DNA from: Pelagibacteraceae bacterium AG-325-J13
Lineage (GTDB): Bacteria; Pseudomonadota; Alphaproteobacteria; Pelagibacterales; Pelagibacteraceae
DNA length: 64,000 nt
NCBI GenBank assembly: GCA_003282835.1
Contig: QBYL01000001.1
Location: 1-64,000 of the forward strand
Direction: 5' to 3'
The notes under the pieces were generated by a model. That model was not told the origin of the DNA. It ran no database searches and worked only from the letters and a program-made list of their open reading frames with translations. Position numbers and translations under genes: made by a program. Of the stretch, positions 1 through 7,748 are shown piece by piece. Each line of letters begins with the position of its first letter. Position 1 is the first letter of the stretch.

Positions 1-2
1 CA

Positions 3-2531
3 TTAACTATTAATTATGTAATTTATTATTTTATTTTTTACAAAGATAGTCTTAATGATTTTTTTATCCATAAGATATTTTTGTGCCTTTGATGATGTGT
101 TGACTAACTTGTTAACTTCTTCCTCGTCAGTGTCCTTGCTAATACTTAAAACATCTCTAGTTTTTCCATTAATCTGAATAACTAGATTGATTTTAACTTC
201 ATTCAAAACAGCAGTGTTTATTTTCGGCCATTTATTAGTATCTTTACAATCCAAGTTCTCAAGACATTCAAGAGCCAAGTGGGGTGTGAAAGGTATCATT
301 AATTTCATGACTTTTGCTAGAGAGTGTAAAAATATTTTATTTCCGATTTTTAAATCCAAACAAAATCTAAAGTATTTAAATATCTCATAAAATTGAGCAA
401 TAGCGACATTAAATTGAAAATTATTTATCGAACTGTCAATTTTATAAATATATAACTCTAATTTGCTCTCAAATTGTTTTTCTTCTGCTTGATTACTTTC
501 TTTGGTTTTTCTATTGATAATTTGGTGATTTAAATTCCATATTTTTTGTAAAAATTTATTAGCAGCAGAAACGCCAGTGTCTGACCACTGAACGTCCTTT
601 TCAGGAGGGCTATCGGACAAGATAAACCATCTAACAGCATCAGCGCCATATTCTTTAATCATTTTTTCTGGATCTACAGTATTTTTTTTTGACTTAGACA
701 TCGACTCAGATGGTCCAATACTCACTTTTGATTTATCTTTTAAATTTATTGCCTTTTTTTCTCCTATTTTTTCAACCTCATCTGGATATAGCCACTCATT
801 ATCTTTATTTTTATAAGTTTCATGACAAACCATTCCCTGAGTAAATAAATTTTCAAATGGCTCAGAGTATTCTATACTTTTGTTGCATTGTTTAATTCCT
901 TTCATAAAAAAACGTGAATAAAGTAAATGTAATATGGCATGTTCAATTCCACCAATATACTGGTCTACAGGCATCCAATGATTAATTTTCTTAATGTCAA
1001 AAGGAGTATCTTTATGTTTTGGGGAGCAAAATCTTAAAAAATACCAAGACGAGTCTACAAAAGTATCTAAAGTATCAGTTTCTCGAATAGCAGGTTTTCC
1101 TGTTTTTTTTTCTTTTGTTACTTTCCAGGTAGGATGATTCTCGAGTGGATTTCCTGAAGAATTTAAATCAATGTTTTCTGGTAATTTTATTGGCAGTTCT
1201 TCTTTTTCAACTGGAACAACGGATCCATCTTCAAGATAGATCATAGGTATTGGACAACCCCAATACCTTTGCCTTGAAACACCCCAATCTTTTAATCTAA
1301 ACAAAGTTTTTTTTATACCGATTTTTTTTTCTTCGATTATCTTAATTATCTTTTCTTTTGCTTCTATAATATCTAAATTATTTAAAAATTCTGAATTAAT
1401 CATTTTACCACTACCAATATACGCCTCTTTCATTTTTGACCCTTCTAAATGATTATTTGAATCCGAGACAACTTTGATAATAGGAAGCTTATATTTTTTA
1501 GCAAAATCAAAATCTCTTTGATCGTGAGCTGGACAACCAAAAATTGCTCCATTTCCATAATCCATTAATACAAAATTAGCAAAATAAACTGGTATCTCTT
1601 TATTTTCTAGAAAAGGGTGTTGTGCAGTGAACTGAGTTTTATATCCAAGCTTTTCTGCATTTGCTAGTGCCTCCTCGGTAGTTCCCATTTTGGTACATTC
1701 TTTTTTAAAGTTTTGGAATTCCTTATTTTTTTTAAAATGTTTCGAAATTTCATGATCAACAGATAACGCTATAAAACTAGCCCCAAATATTGTATCAGGT
1801 CTAGTAGTAAAAATATTAATTTCAGCACTGAGTTGTTTTATTTTGAAATTCATTTCACAACCATAGGATTTTCCTATCCAATTTTTTTGCATTAATTTAA
1901 CTTTGCTAGGCCAACCATTTAATTTTTCTAGATCTTTTAAAAGTTCATTTGAATATTTAGTAATGTTAAAAAACCATTGGGAAAGTTTTTTTCTTTCGAC
2001 TACTGCATTAGAACGCCATCCTTTACCATTAATTACTTGTTCGTTTGCTAGTACAGTTTTTTCAACTGGATCCCAATTTACATAAGTTTCTTTTCTTGAG
2101 ACTAAACCTTGATGATAAAAATCAATAAATAATGACTGTTGATGTTTATAGTATTCTTCGTCACAAGTTGAAAGTTCCAAATCCCAGTCAATAGATAAAC
2201 CTAGCATTTTCAATTGCTTTTTCATTGTCTTTATATTTTGATTTGTCCACTCTTTAGGATTTAATTTATTTTCTCTCGCTGCGTTTTCAGCTGGCAGTCC
2301 AAAAGCATCCCATCCCATAGGATGTAAAACGTCAAATCCTTTTAAGAACTTATATCGAGCAATTACATCTCCTATAGTATAGTTTCTCACGTGTCCCATA
2401 TGAATTTTTCCAGATGGATAAGGAAACATTTCAAGACAATAAAATTTTTTTGAATTTTTGTTATAAAGTTTGGCCGATATAAACTTTTCTTGCCATTTCT
2501 TTTCGATAAGTTGGAAATTAACTCTTTCCAT
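3..2531 (-). CDS. leuS: leucyl-tRNA synthetase
   Basis: Class I aminoacyl-tRNA synthetase that charges tRNA-Leu in the cytoplasm. The 842-residue protein has the HIGH-type motif HMGH at residues 44-47 inside [12 protein letters not shown]. The CP1 editing domain is recognisable by TTRPDTIFG and [13 protein letters not shown], and a KMSKS-type motif (SMSKSKKNT) lies near residue 610. Length is normal for bacterial LeuRS. The gene is complete: its stop codon is the third base of the window. It lies 6 bp downstream of the DUF3576 lipoprotein gene on the same strand, an arrangement common in alphaproteobacteria. The next gene of that array would lie beyond the left edge of the window. Confidence 0.98.
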   Translation of the reverse strand: MERVNFQLIEKKWQEKFISAKLYNKNSKKFYCLEMFPYPSGKIHMGHVRNYTIGDVIARYKFLKGFDVLHPMGWDAFGLPAENAARENKLNPKEWTNQNIKTMKKQLKMLGLSIDWDLELSTCDEEYYKHQQSLFIDFYHQGLVSRKETYVNWDPVEKTVLANEQVINGKGWRSNAVVERKKLSQWFFNITKYSNELLKDLEKLNGWPSKVKLMQKNWIGKSYGCEMNFKIKQLSAEINIFTTRPDTIFGASFIALSVDHEISKHFKKNKEFQNFKKECTKMGTTEEALANAEKLGYKTQFTAQHPFLENKEIPVYFANFVLMDYGNGAIFGCPAHDQRDFDFAKKYKLPIIKVVSDSNNHLEGSKMKEAYIGSGKMINSEFLNNLDIIEAKEKIIKIIEEKKIGIKKTLFRLKDWGVSRQRYWGCPIPMIYLEDGSVVPVEKEELPIKLPENIDLNSSGNPLENHPTWKVTKEKKTGKPAIRETDTLDTFVDSSWYFLRFCSPKHKDTPFDIKKINHWMPVDQYIGGIEHAILHLLYSRFFMKGIKQCNKSIEYSEPFENLFTQGMVCHETYKNKDNEWLYPDEVEKIGEKKAINLKDKSKVSIGPSESMSKSKKNTVDPEKMIKEYGADAVRWFILSDSPPEKDVQWSDTGVSAANKFLQKIWNLNHQIINRKTKESNQAEEKQFESKLELYIYKIDSSINNFQFNVAIAQFYEIFKYFRFCLDLKIGNKIFLHSLAKVMKLMIPFTPHLALECLENLDCKDTNKWPKINTAVLNEVKINLVIQINGKTRDVLSISKDTDEEEVNKLVNTSSKAQKYLMDKKIIKTIFVKNKIINYIINS

Positions 2532-2537
2532 TTTTAA

Positions 2538-3071
2538 TTAATTTTTTTTCTTTTCTTTAGATTCTTGTTCAAGAAGTGCTGCTTTTCTAATAATATTAGA
2601 TCTTAACTCTTCATCAATTTTAGAATTACTTAAAAGAGTTACAATACAAACTTGATTAGATTTACAGACTTTTTTGTGTAAAATAATTTTTAAACTATCT
2701 CCTCTCACTTCATTGGATAAAAACCTGATTGTTACTTTAATTGACTCATTGGATTTTGTGCTGTCAGAGTACCAATCTGAAATGATCATGCCCCCAGAAT
2801 AATCTACTGTGGCAAGAGGAATAAAATCTAAAACTTCTAAAGAAGCTCTCCACATAGGATTAGAGGTACTAAATTCAAATGTTGTATTACCTCCTCTATT
2901 TCCTACAATAGAACCTAATGAAACTCCTTTTCCTTCTCTAATATTTTTTTTTGCTCTTTCTTGCATGTTAACTGGATTTTCTCTCATATCTACTTTTTTG
3001 GGCTTTAAGTTGCCACAACTCAGCAGTGTAATGAGACTAAGAAATAATATTATTCTAATAAAATGATGCAT
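2538..3071 (-). CDS. DUF3576-family lipoprotein
   Basis: Small predicted outer-membrane or periplasmic lipoprotein of unknown function. Starting at the ATG at 3071 gives a compact signal peptide with a lipobox LLSC and the lipidated cysteine at residue 19. An upstream in-frame ATG at 3104 would put 11 extra residues before the signal and is less likely. The mature part contains the block RENPVNMQERAKKN, a glycine-rich SIVGNRGGN stretch and a beta-rich middle, followed by a charged tail. This fits the alphaproteobacterial DUF3576 family, which commonly sits directly upstream of leuS as here. The exact role is unknown; envelope assembly is only a guess from its location. Confidence 0.75.
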   Translation of the reverse strand: MHHFIRIILFLSLITLLSCGNLKPKKVDMRENPVNMQERAKKNIREGKGVSLGSIVGNRGGNTTFEFSTSNPMWRASLEVLDFIPLATVDYSGGMIISDWYSDSTKSNESIKVTIRFLSNEVRGDSLKIILHKKVCKSNQVCIVTLLSNSKIDEELRSNIIRKAALLEQESKEKKKN

Positions 3072-3257
3072 ACGATTAATCAGTAAATAACATTGATATG
3101 GCAATTAAACTATCGTTTTTAGACAACTTAATGCTTCAAAACTATAAACTCGGAAAATACTATAAAAATAGTGATATATATGCAACACTTAATCAAAAAA
3201 GATCAAATTTTAGTAAGATATTTACCATTAAATTAGCGAATATATTAATTTCCAGTC

Positions 3258-3273
3258 AGTTAAATATTTAACT
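3258..3273. promoter_or_regulatory. 16-bp perfect palindrome in the porin leader
   Basis: AGTTAAAT and ATTTAACT form an uninterrupted 16-bp palindrome ending 17 bp before the porin start codon, just upstream of a good ribosome binding site (AAAGGA). It could be an operator or, in the mRNA, a leader stem. A second small inverted repeat, ACTAT-AAAA-ATAGT, lies at 3159-3172. The rest of the 3072-3290 spacer is A+T-rich and shows no clear -35/-10 pair. Confidence 0.4.
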
Positions 3274-3290
3274 AATAACAAAGGAAAAAT

Positions 3291-4346
3291 ATGAAAAACA
3301 TAATCAAAACTTTATTCGTTATGTTAACATCTTCTTCTTTACTTTTTGCTTCAGCAAATGCTGGTGAATTAAGTGTAAGTGGTACTGCGAAAGCAACTTA
3401 CAACATTCAATCAGGTGATGTAGCGGGTAAAGGTTTAGGTATAACTAATGAATTAAACTTTACGGCATCAGGTGAAACTGACGCTGGTTACGCATGGACA
3501 TACTCTATGGAGTTAGACCCTGCTGACACAGCTGCTGGTGGATCTGCACTTAACGATGATACAGCAATAACAATGTCAACTCCTTACGGAACTGTTGGTG
3601 TATTTATTCTTGAAGGTGCTTTAGATGTTGAAGATGCAGCATCACAGTCTGTTTACTCAAGACCAACAGATTCAGGTGATCCATCTGCTACAACAGATAA
3701 CTTTACAATCGACTCTTATAACAACGTACAATATCATACGCCAGCAGACTTGTTGCCGTTTGGTATGACTGCTAAAATTGCATACGCTCCAGACTTAGAC
3801 ACAGCAAACGGTTCTGGAAACAATGCAGGCGCTGCTATAACTGAAGGCGGTGCAGCGTTCGCTGGTAGATCTGCTACAGAATATCAAGTAAAAGCAACTC
3901 CAATTGATGGTTTAAATGTTGGTGCTTCTTACATGGAATTCAAAAAAGCAGGTGCTACGAAAAAAGACCAAGCTCCAGAAAGTGGTGCATACTTTGCTAC
4001 TTACGCAATGGGGAACGCAACAATTGGTTACTCAAAAGGTTTGAGAGCTAACTTAGTTGCTGACAGTGCGAACACAGGTGCAGATTACTACGATCAGACT
4101 AACATGTCTGTTTCATTAGCTGTTAATGATGATTTATCACTTTCTTACGAAGAAGAAAGATCAGAAGCTAATCAAAACGTAGATAGCACTGCAGATGTAG
4201 AGCAAAAGTCTACAGGTATTCAAGCTGCTTACAATATGGGCGGAATGACATTAGCTTTGTCATTTAACTCACATAAAAACATAGGTTACTCATCAACAGC
4301 AGTAGATGTTGACCAAATGTTAATGGCAGTGACACTTGCGTTTTAA
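3291..4346 (+). CDS. major outer-membrane porin
   Basis: General porin of the outer membrane, probably the main diffusion channel. The 351-residue protein begins with a signal peptide (basic start, hydrophobic core, cleavage after ASANA at residue 24). It continues as alternating beta-strand sequence rich in Gly, Ala, Thr, Tyr and Asp. It ends in the C-terminal phenylalanine (LAF) typical of beta-barrel proteins recognised by the BAM complex. Unlike its neighbours it is alanine/glycine-rich and lysine-poor, as expected for an abundant exported protein. It is a single-gene unit: a 219-bp spacer with a palindrome precedes it and a strong intrinsic terminator follows. Its substrate selectivity cannot be read from the sequence. 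Confidence 0.9.
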   Translation: MKNIIKTLFVMLTSSSLLFASANAGELSVSGTAKATYNIQSGDVAGKGLGITNELNFTASGETDAGYAWTYSMELDPADTAAGGSALNDDTAITMSTPYGTVGVFILEGALDVEDAASQSVYSRPTDSGDPSATTDNFTIDSYNNVQYHTPADLLPFGMTAKIAYAPDLDTANGSGNNAGAAITEGGAAFAGRSATEYQVKATPIDGLNVGASYMEFKKAGATKKDQAPESGAYFATYAMGNATIGYSKGLRANLVADSANTGADYYDQTNMSVSLAVNDDLSLSYEEERSEANQNVDSTADVEQKSTGIQAAYNMGGMTLALSFNSHKNIGYSSTAVDVDQMLMAVTLAF

Positions 4347-4366
4347 TTAACGTTTAGTTAGTCAAT

Positions 4367-4942
4367 TTAAAAAAGCCGGCTGAATATTTCAGCCGGCTTT
4401 TTTTTTACTTCAGACATAAGAACAAAAGCACTTGAGTTTACAAGTTTCATTTTATTTAAATTCTCTAATTTAATTCCTCCAAGTGGTACCAAGTCCTCTT
4501 TTCTGGAAAGCTTTAGTAGATTAAATTTAACAACTCCTGTAAAACCAGGTTTATTTTTATAATTTGTTTTAAATAACCGCGAAAATATAAATTTAGAGCA
4601 ACCTTGTTGTTTTTTAATTAGTAATTCTTTAATATTATGAGCTGAGCCTATAATTTTAAATTTAGTATTTTTAAATTTGTTTATTCTAAGATCTTTATTA
4701 TAAGCTGATATATATAAACCATCGGCATTTAAATCTACCATCAATTTAAAATCGTTTGATATAAAAAATTGTATTCTTTTAATACGACAAATCTTTCTAA
4801 AATTCTTAAGAATGTTAATGTTTACTAATTTTCCATTTGATCTATAAATAATTATGAATTTATTGGGAGTTTTTATCTTGTTTAAATCAATATTTTTAAT
4901 ATCTTCTATTATTAAAAAGTAATTTTTATTATAAATAATCAT
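4367..4942 (-). CDS. divergent thiamine-phosphate-synthase/TenI-like protein
   Basis: A 191-residue protein with the outline of the ThiE/TenI TIM barrel. Visible blocks are ISNDFKLMVDLNADGLYIS (compare the ThiE NDR...ADGVHLG block), FSRLFKTNYKNKPGF (phosphate-loop region) and VPLGGIKLENL with SAFVLMSE near the C-terminus. Several residues expected for ThiE catalysis are changed, so it may be a TenI-like or other barrel protein rather than a working thiamine phosphate synthase. I chose the ATG at 4942, which directly abuts the yggS start; the longer ORF would run into yggS. Its last codons are built from the porin terminator hairpin, giving the C-terminus PAEIFSRLF. Confidence 0.6.
   Translation of the reverse strand: MIIYNKNYFLIIEDIKNIDLNKIKTPNKFIIIYRSNGKLVNINILKNFRKICRIKRIQFFISNDFKLMVDLNADGLYISAYNKDLRINKFKNTKFKIIGSAHNIKELLIKKQQGCSKFIFSRLFKTNYKNKPGFTGVVKFNLLKLSRKEDLVPLGGIKLENLNKMKLVNSSAFVLMSEVKKKPAEIFSRLF
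4370..4406 (+). terminator. strong intrinsic terminator of the porin gene
   Basis: GCCGGCTGAA and TTCAGCCGGC form a 10-bp perfect GC-rich stem with a 3-nt TAT loop. It is flanked by an A-run on the left and nine T residues on the right, so it could work in both directions. It lies 24 bp after the porin stop codon. It is also the coding sequence for the last residues of the opposite-strand TenI-like gene, whose stop codon is at 4367. Confidence 0.93.
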
Positions 4943-5593
4943 ATGAATAAAATAGTCGATAGATTTAATATAATACAATCCAATATTAAAAAAGATAAAA
5001 ATTTCAATAAAATTAAAATTGTTGCTGTAAGTAAAACTTTTGAATTAAATCATATAAAACCTTTAATTGACCATGGTCATGTACATTTTGGTGAAAACAA
5101 AGTTCAAGAAGCTGAAATTAAATGGAGAGACTTTAAAAGCAAAAACAAACAAATTAAATTACATATGGTAGGAAAGCTACAAAATAATAAAGCTAAAAAA
5201 GCTGTAGAGTTATTTGATTATATACATTCTTTAGATAGCCAGAAATTAGCTGACACTTTGTCAAAAAGTCAATTAGCTATAAATAAATCGTTAAAATATT
5301 TTATTCAGGTAAATATTGGAAACGAAAATCAAAAGTCAGGTATACCTTACAATGAGGTTGATGCCTTTTACACTTACTGTAGAAATGAAAAAAAAATGGA
5401 AATAATTGGATTGATGGCTATTCCACCAAACGATGAACATACTAATAAATATTTTAAAAGCTTGTCAGAGCTTAATACTTCTTTAGGTTTCAAGGAATTA
5501 AGTATGGGCATGTCAGCAGATTATATGAAAGCAGTAAATTATAAATCAACATTTTTGAGAATAGGAAGTTCAATTTTTGGGGAAAGAATTTAA
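4943..5593 (+). CDS. yggS: YggS-family PLP homeostasis protein
   Basis: Single-domain PLP-binding protein (PLPBP/COG0325) that helps control free pyridoxal phosphate and amino/keto-acid balance; it has no established catalytic reaction. The PLP lysine is K31 in IVAVSKTF. Other family blocks are HFGENKVQEAEIKW, HMVGKLQNNKAK, VNIGNENQKSG and GLMAIPP, and the C-terminal STFLRIGSSIFGER. Length (216 residues) is normal. The start codon touches the divergent TenI-like start, forming CATATG with no spacer. A TATAAA sequence lies 8-13 bases upstream, compatible with a leaderless transcript. The 3' end overlaps the convergent transpeptidase gene by 4 bp. Confidence 0.93.
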   Translation: MNKIVDRFNIIQSNIKKDKNFNKIKIVAVSKTFELNHIKPLIDHGHVHFGENKVQEAEIKWRDFKSKNKQIKLHMVGKLQNNKAKKAVELFDYIHSLDSQKLADTLSKSQLAINKSLKYFIQVNIGNENQKSGIPYNEVDAFYTYCRNEKKMEIIGLMAIPPNDEHTNKYFKSLSELNTSLGFKELSMGMSADYMKAVNYKSTFLRIGSSIFGERI

Positions 5594-6081
5594 CTAATTT
5601 TTACCAAAGTTTTTTTATTTATCATCGAAGCTATTTTTTTTATACTAATTTTTCTAATTGCTATACACCCTGCAGTTTTTTTAAAATTATTTTTTGCGAT
5701 ATGAATAAAAATTGCACTCCCTTTATTTTTTATTATTGGACTCATATTGTAGTTTAGTACTAATATAATATCGTAAGTATTTTCAGTTCTATGGAGTTTT
5801 TCTGCACTATACTTAAAAGGTAAATTAATAAGTTTATTATAGCAAACAGATCTAGGGTCATCACACCATCCCATGCTTTTATTTATAGCAATTTTTTTAA
5901 TTTTGGTTTTAAGGTTAGATATTCGATCTTTTCTGTAAAGAATGAATTTTATCTTAAAAAGGCCTCTTGGGGTTATTAAATCACCTTCTTTTTTTTTTAC
6001 ATTAATTCCTCTTTTGCCAATCGCACATTTTACTTTATAATTGTCTATAGACAGATATTTATTTTTAATGTGAATACGCAT
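5590..6081 (-). CDS. YkuD-type L,D-transpeptidase domain protein (no signal peptide)
   Basis: A 163-residue protein consisting almost only of a YkuD (L,D-transpeptidase) domain. Conserved parts are CAIGKRGINVKKKEGDLITP, a basic middle segment and the catalytic motif with His126 and Cys138 (FIHIA...AGCIAI). It matches the short alphaproteobacterial subfamily that likewise lacks a recognisable signal peptide. Whether it acts on peptidoglycan in the periplasm or on another acyl-transfer reaction is therefore unclear. Its start codon is immediately adjacent to that of the divergent response regulator (CATATG again), and its stop overlaps the yggS stop by 4 bp. Confidence 0.8.
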   Translation of the reverse strand: MRIHIKNKYLSIDNYKVKCAIGKRGINVKKKEGDLITPRGLFKIKFILYRKDRISNLKTKIKKIAINKSMGWCDDPRSVCYNKLINLPFKYSAEKLHRTENTYDIILVLNYNMSPIIKNKGSAIFIHIAKNNFKKTAGCIAIRKISIKKIASMINKKTLVKIS

Positions 6082-6705
6082 ATGATTAATGTTTTATCAT
6101 TTGGTCCAGAAAAGTTTAACACTTCATTAGAGGAACTTAAAGATTTTTTCAATTTTAACTTAAGGTTAAACTCAAAGAATCCAAAAAACGATTTATTACA
6201 AAATTTTGACATATTAATTATACATGAGGATATTTTTAAAGAAGTTGCTGATGCTCGAAATATGATCAAAAAAATAGATAAAATTAAAATTCTTGTTCTA
6301 AAGCCGAATTCAAAACCAGCTGAACAATTTAGTAGTAATTTATATCTACCTTTAAATATAAAAGATATTAATAAAATTATAGAAAATTTAATTGCAAAGA
6401 AAAATTTTTCAAAGAACTCATCGATTAAAATAAGGGAATACATTCTTAATAAAAATGAAAAGAAATTATTAAGATTTAATGATTTTATAACTTTAACAGA
6501 AAAAGAAATTCAATTATTAGAACTTCTTTTAACAAATAAAAAATCAGTTCATAAAGATGAAATTCTAAAAAAAGTTTGGAAATATGCAAAAGACGTTGAT
6601 ACACATACTATAGAAACTCACGTATATAGATTAAGAAAAAAGATTAAAGATAAATTTTTTGATGAAAAATTTATACGCAATAATAAAGATGGTTATTCTC
6701 TATGA
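6082..6705 (+). CDS. OmpR-type winged-helix regulator with degenerate receiver
   Basis: A 207-residue DNA-binding regulator. The C-terminal part (about residues 125-205) is a clear OmpR/PhoB winged helix: LTEKEIQLLELLL, a DEILKKVW helix, the recognition segment THTIETHVYRLRKKI and a terminal wing ending NNKDGYSL. The N-terminal part looks like a receiver-domain remnant: FDILIIHED stands where the phospho-acceptor strand would be, with His instead of Asp. Phosphorylation-independent action is therefore likely. I chose the ATG at 6082 adjacent to the divergent start; a GTG at 6070 is possible. It overlaps the ArfA-like gene by 4 bp (ATGA), suggesting translational coupling. No partner kinase is nearby. 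Confidence 0.8.
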   Translation: MINVLSFGPEKFNTSLEELKDFFNFNLRLNSKNPKNDLLQNFDILIIHEDIFKEVADARNMIKKIDKIKILVLKPNSKPAEQFSSNLYLPLNIKDINKIIENLIAKKNFSKNSSIKIREYILNKNEKKLLRFNDFITLTEKEIQLLELLLTNKKSVHKDEILKKVWKYAKDVDTHTIETHVYRLRKKIKDKFFDEKFIRNNKDGYSL

Positions 6706-6809
6706 GAAAAAGAAATAAGATAGCGTTTGATTTATTTTCAAAAAAATATCGAAAACGCATTGTTAAACCAAAAAAGGGTAAAGGAAGTTTTAGACGAAAA
6801 AAAAAATAA
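6702..6809 (+). CDS. arfA: ArfA-like alternative ribosome-rescue factor (35 aa)
   Basis: A 35-residue, very basic protein. It contains YRKRIVKPKKGKGSFRRK, which lines up without gaps with the core of E. coli ArfA (FRQRV...KKGKGSYMRK), and further upstream shares an Asn, Ala and Leu at matching spacing. ArfA enters the empty mRNA channel of stalled ribosomes and recruits RF2 to release the peptide. This gene stops right after the KKGKGS(F/Y)xRK core, so it lacks the hydrophobic tail of full-length E. coli ArfA. The start overlaps the upstream regulator stop (ATGA). The last three lysine codons form a run of ten A (6797-6806) just before the stop. The convergent adenosine kinase ends 3 bp away. 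Confidence 0.72.
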   Translation: MRKRNKIAFDLFSKKYRKRIVKPKKGKGSFRRKKK

Positions 6810-6811
6810 TT

Positions 6812-7744
6812 CTATTTATCTAGTCTTGCTCCAATTATTTGAATTACTTTTGAAGACATTTCGGTCCCAGTTTCTAAACTTTCCTTTGTTGTCTTGTTAT
6901 TTATAAATCCATGTAAAAAACCGCCCGCAAATAAATCACCTGCTCCTGTTAAGTCCTGAATGTTAAGGTTTGTTTTTGCAGGACACTCTAAAACATTTCC
7001 TTTATTAATTGCAACAGCTCCTTTATCTCCTCGAGTTATTACTATTAATTTATTAATTTCTTTTGCAAAATTAATTACATCTTCAAAGTTTTTTACATCT
7101 ATTAGTGACATAATTTCTTGTTCATTAGCAAAGGTAATGTCTAATTTATTTTTCACTAATTCAAGAAAATGAGGTTTATGTCTTTCTACGCAAAATAAGT
7201 CTGACAATGACATTGCAACTTTTTTGGAACTACTTATTGCTTTTTCAAAAGCTTTTTTTGGCTCACCTTCATCCCAAAGATATCCCTCTAAAAATAAGAT
7301 TTCACTGCTCTTAACTGCGTTTGTATTAATATCATTTTCATTAATTTTACCCGCAGTTCCAAGAAAAGTAATCATAGTTCTTTCAGAGTCTGGTGTAATT
7401 AATATTAGACAAGTCCCCGTTGAAATTGCCTCTTTTTTTTTTGAGTAGAAGAATTCAACATTTTCTTTTCTTAAACCATCTTCATATTTGTTGCCTAAAT
7501 CGTCATCACTTACCTTACCAATAAAGCCAACTTTATTCCCGAGTTGTGAAAGACCTACTATTGAATTTGCGACTGACCCACCAGAAACAGTTTCTTCTAT
7601 TTTAAGAGTTAATAATAATTTTTTAAATTCAGCTTCGTCCACAAGCTTCATAGTACTTTTTGTTAAATTATTCTGAGTGATAAACTCTTCATCAACTTTA
7701 CAAATAACGTCTACAATAGCGTTGCCAATTCCTAAGATTTTCAT
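6812..7744 (-). CDS. adenosine kinase (PfkB-family sugar kinase)
   Basis: PfkB/ribokinase-family kinase of 310 residues, most similar in layout to alphaproteobacterial adenosine kinases, which convert adenosine to AMP for purine salvage. It has the N-terminal GIGNAIVDVIC block, the substrate-binding SGGSVANSIVGLSQLG segment, GKVSDDDLG and TGTCLILITPDSERTM. The C-terminal anion-hole/catalytic motif is GAGD at residues 267-270 within DLTGAGDLFAGG. Substrate cannot be proven from sequence alone; another nucleoside or sugar is possible. It is the last gene of the minus-strand run downstream of nth, separated by 4 bp. Confidence 0.82.
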   Translation of the reverse strand: MKILGIGNAIVDVICKVDEEFITQNNLTKSTMKLVDEAEFKKLLLTLKIEETVSGGSVANSIVGLSQLGNKVGFIGKVSDDDLGNKYEDGLRKENVEFFYSKKKEAISTGTCLILITPDSERTMITFLGTAGKINENDINTNAVKSSEILFLEGYLWDEGEPKKAFEKAISSSKKVAMSLSDLFCVERHKPHFLELVKNKLDITFANEQEIMSLIDVKNFEDVINFAKEINKLIVITRGDKGAVAINKGNVLECPAKTNLNIQDLTGAGDLFAGGFLHGFINNKTTKESLETGTEMSSKVIQIIGARLDK

Positions 7745-7748
7745 TTAT

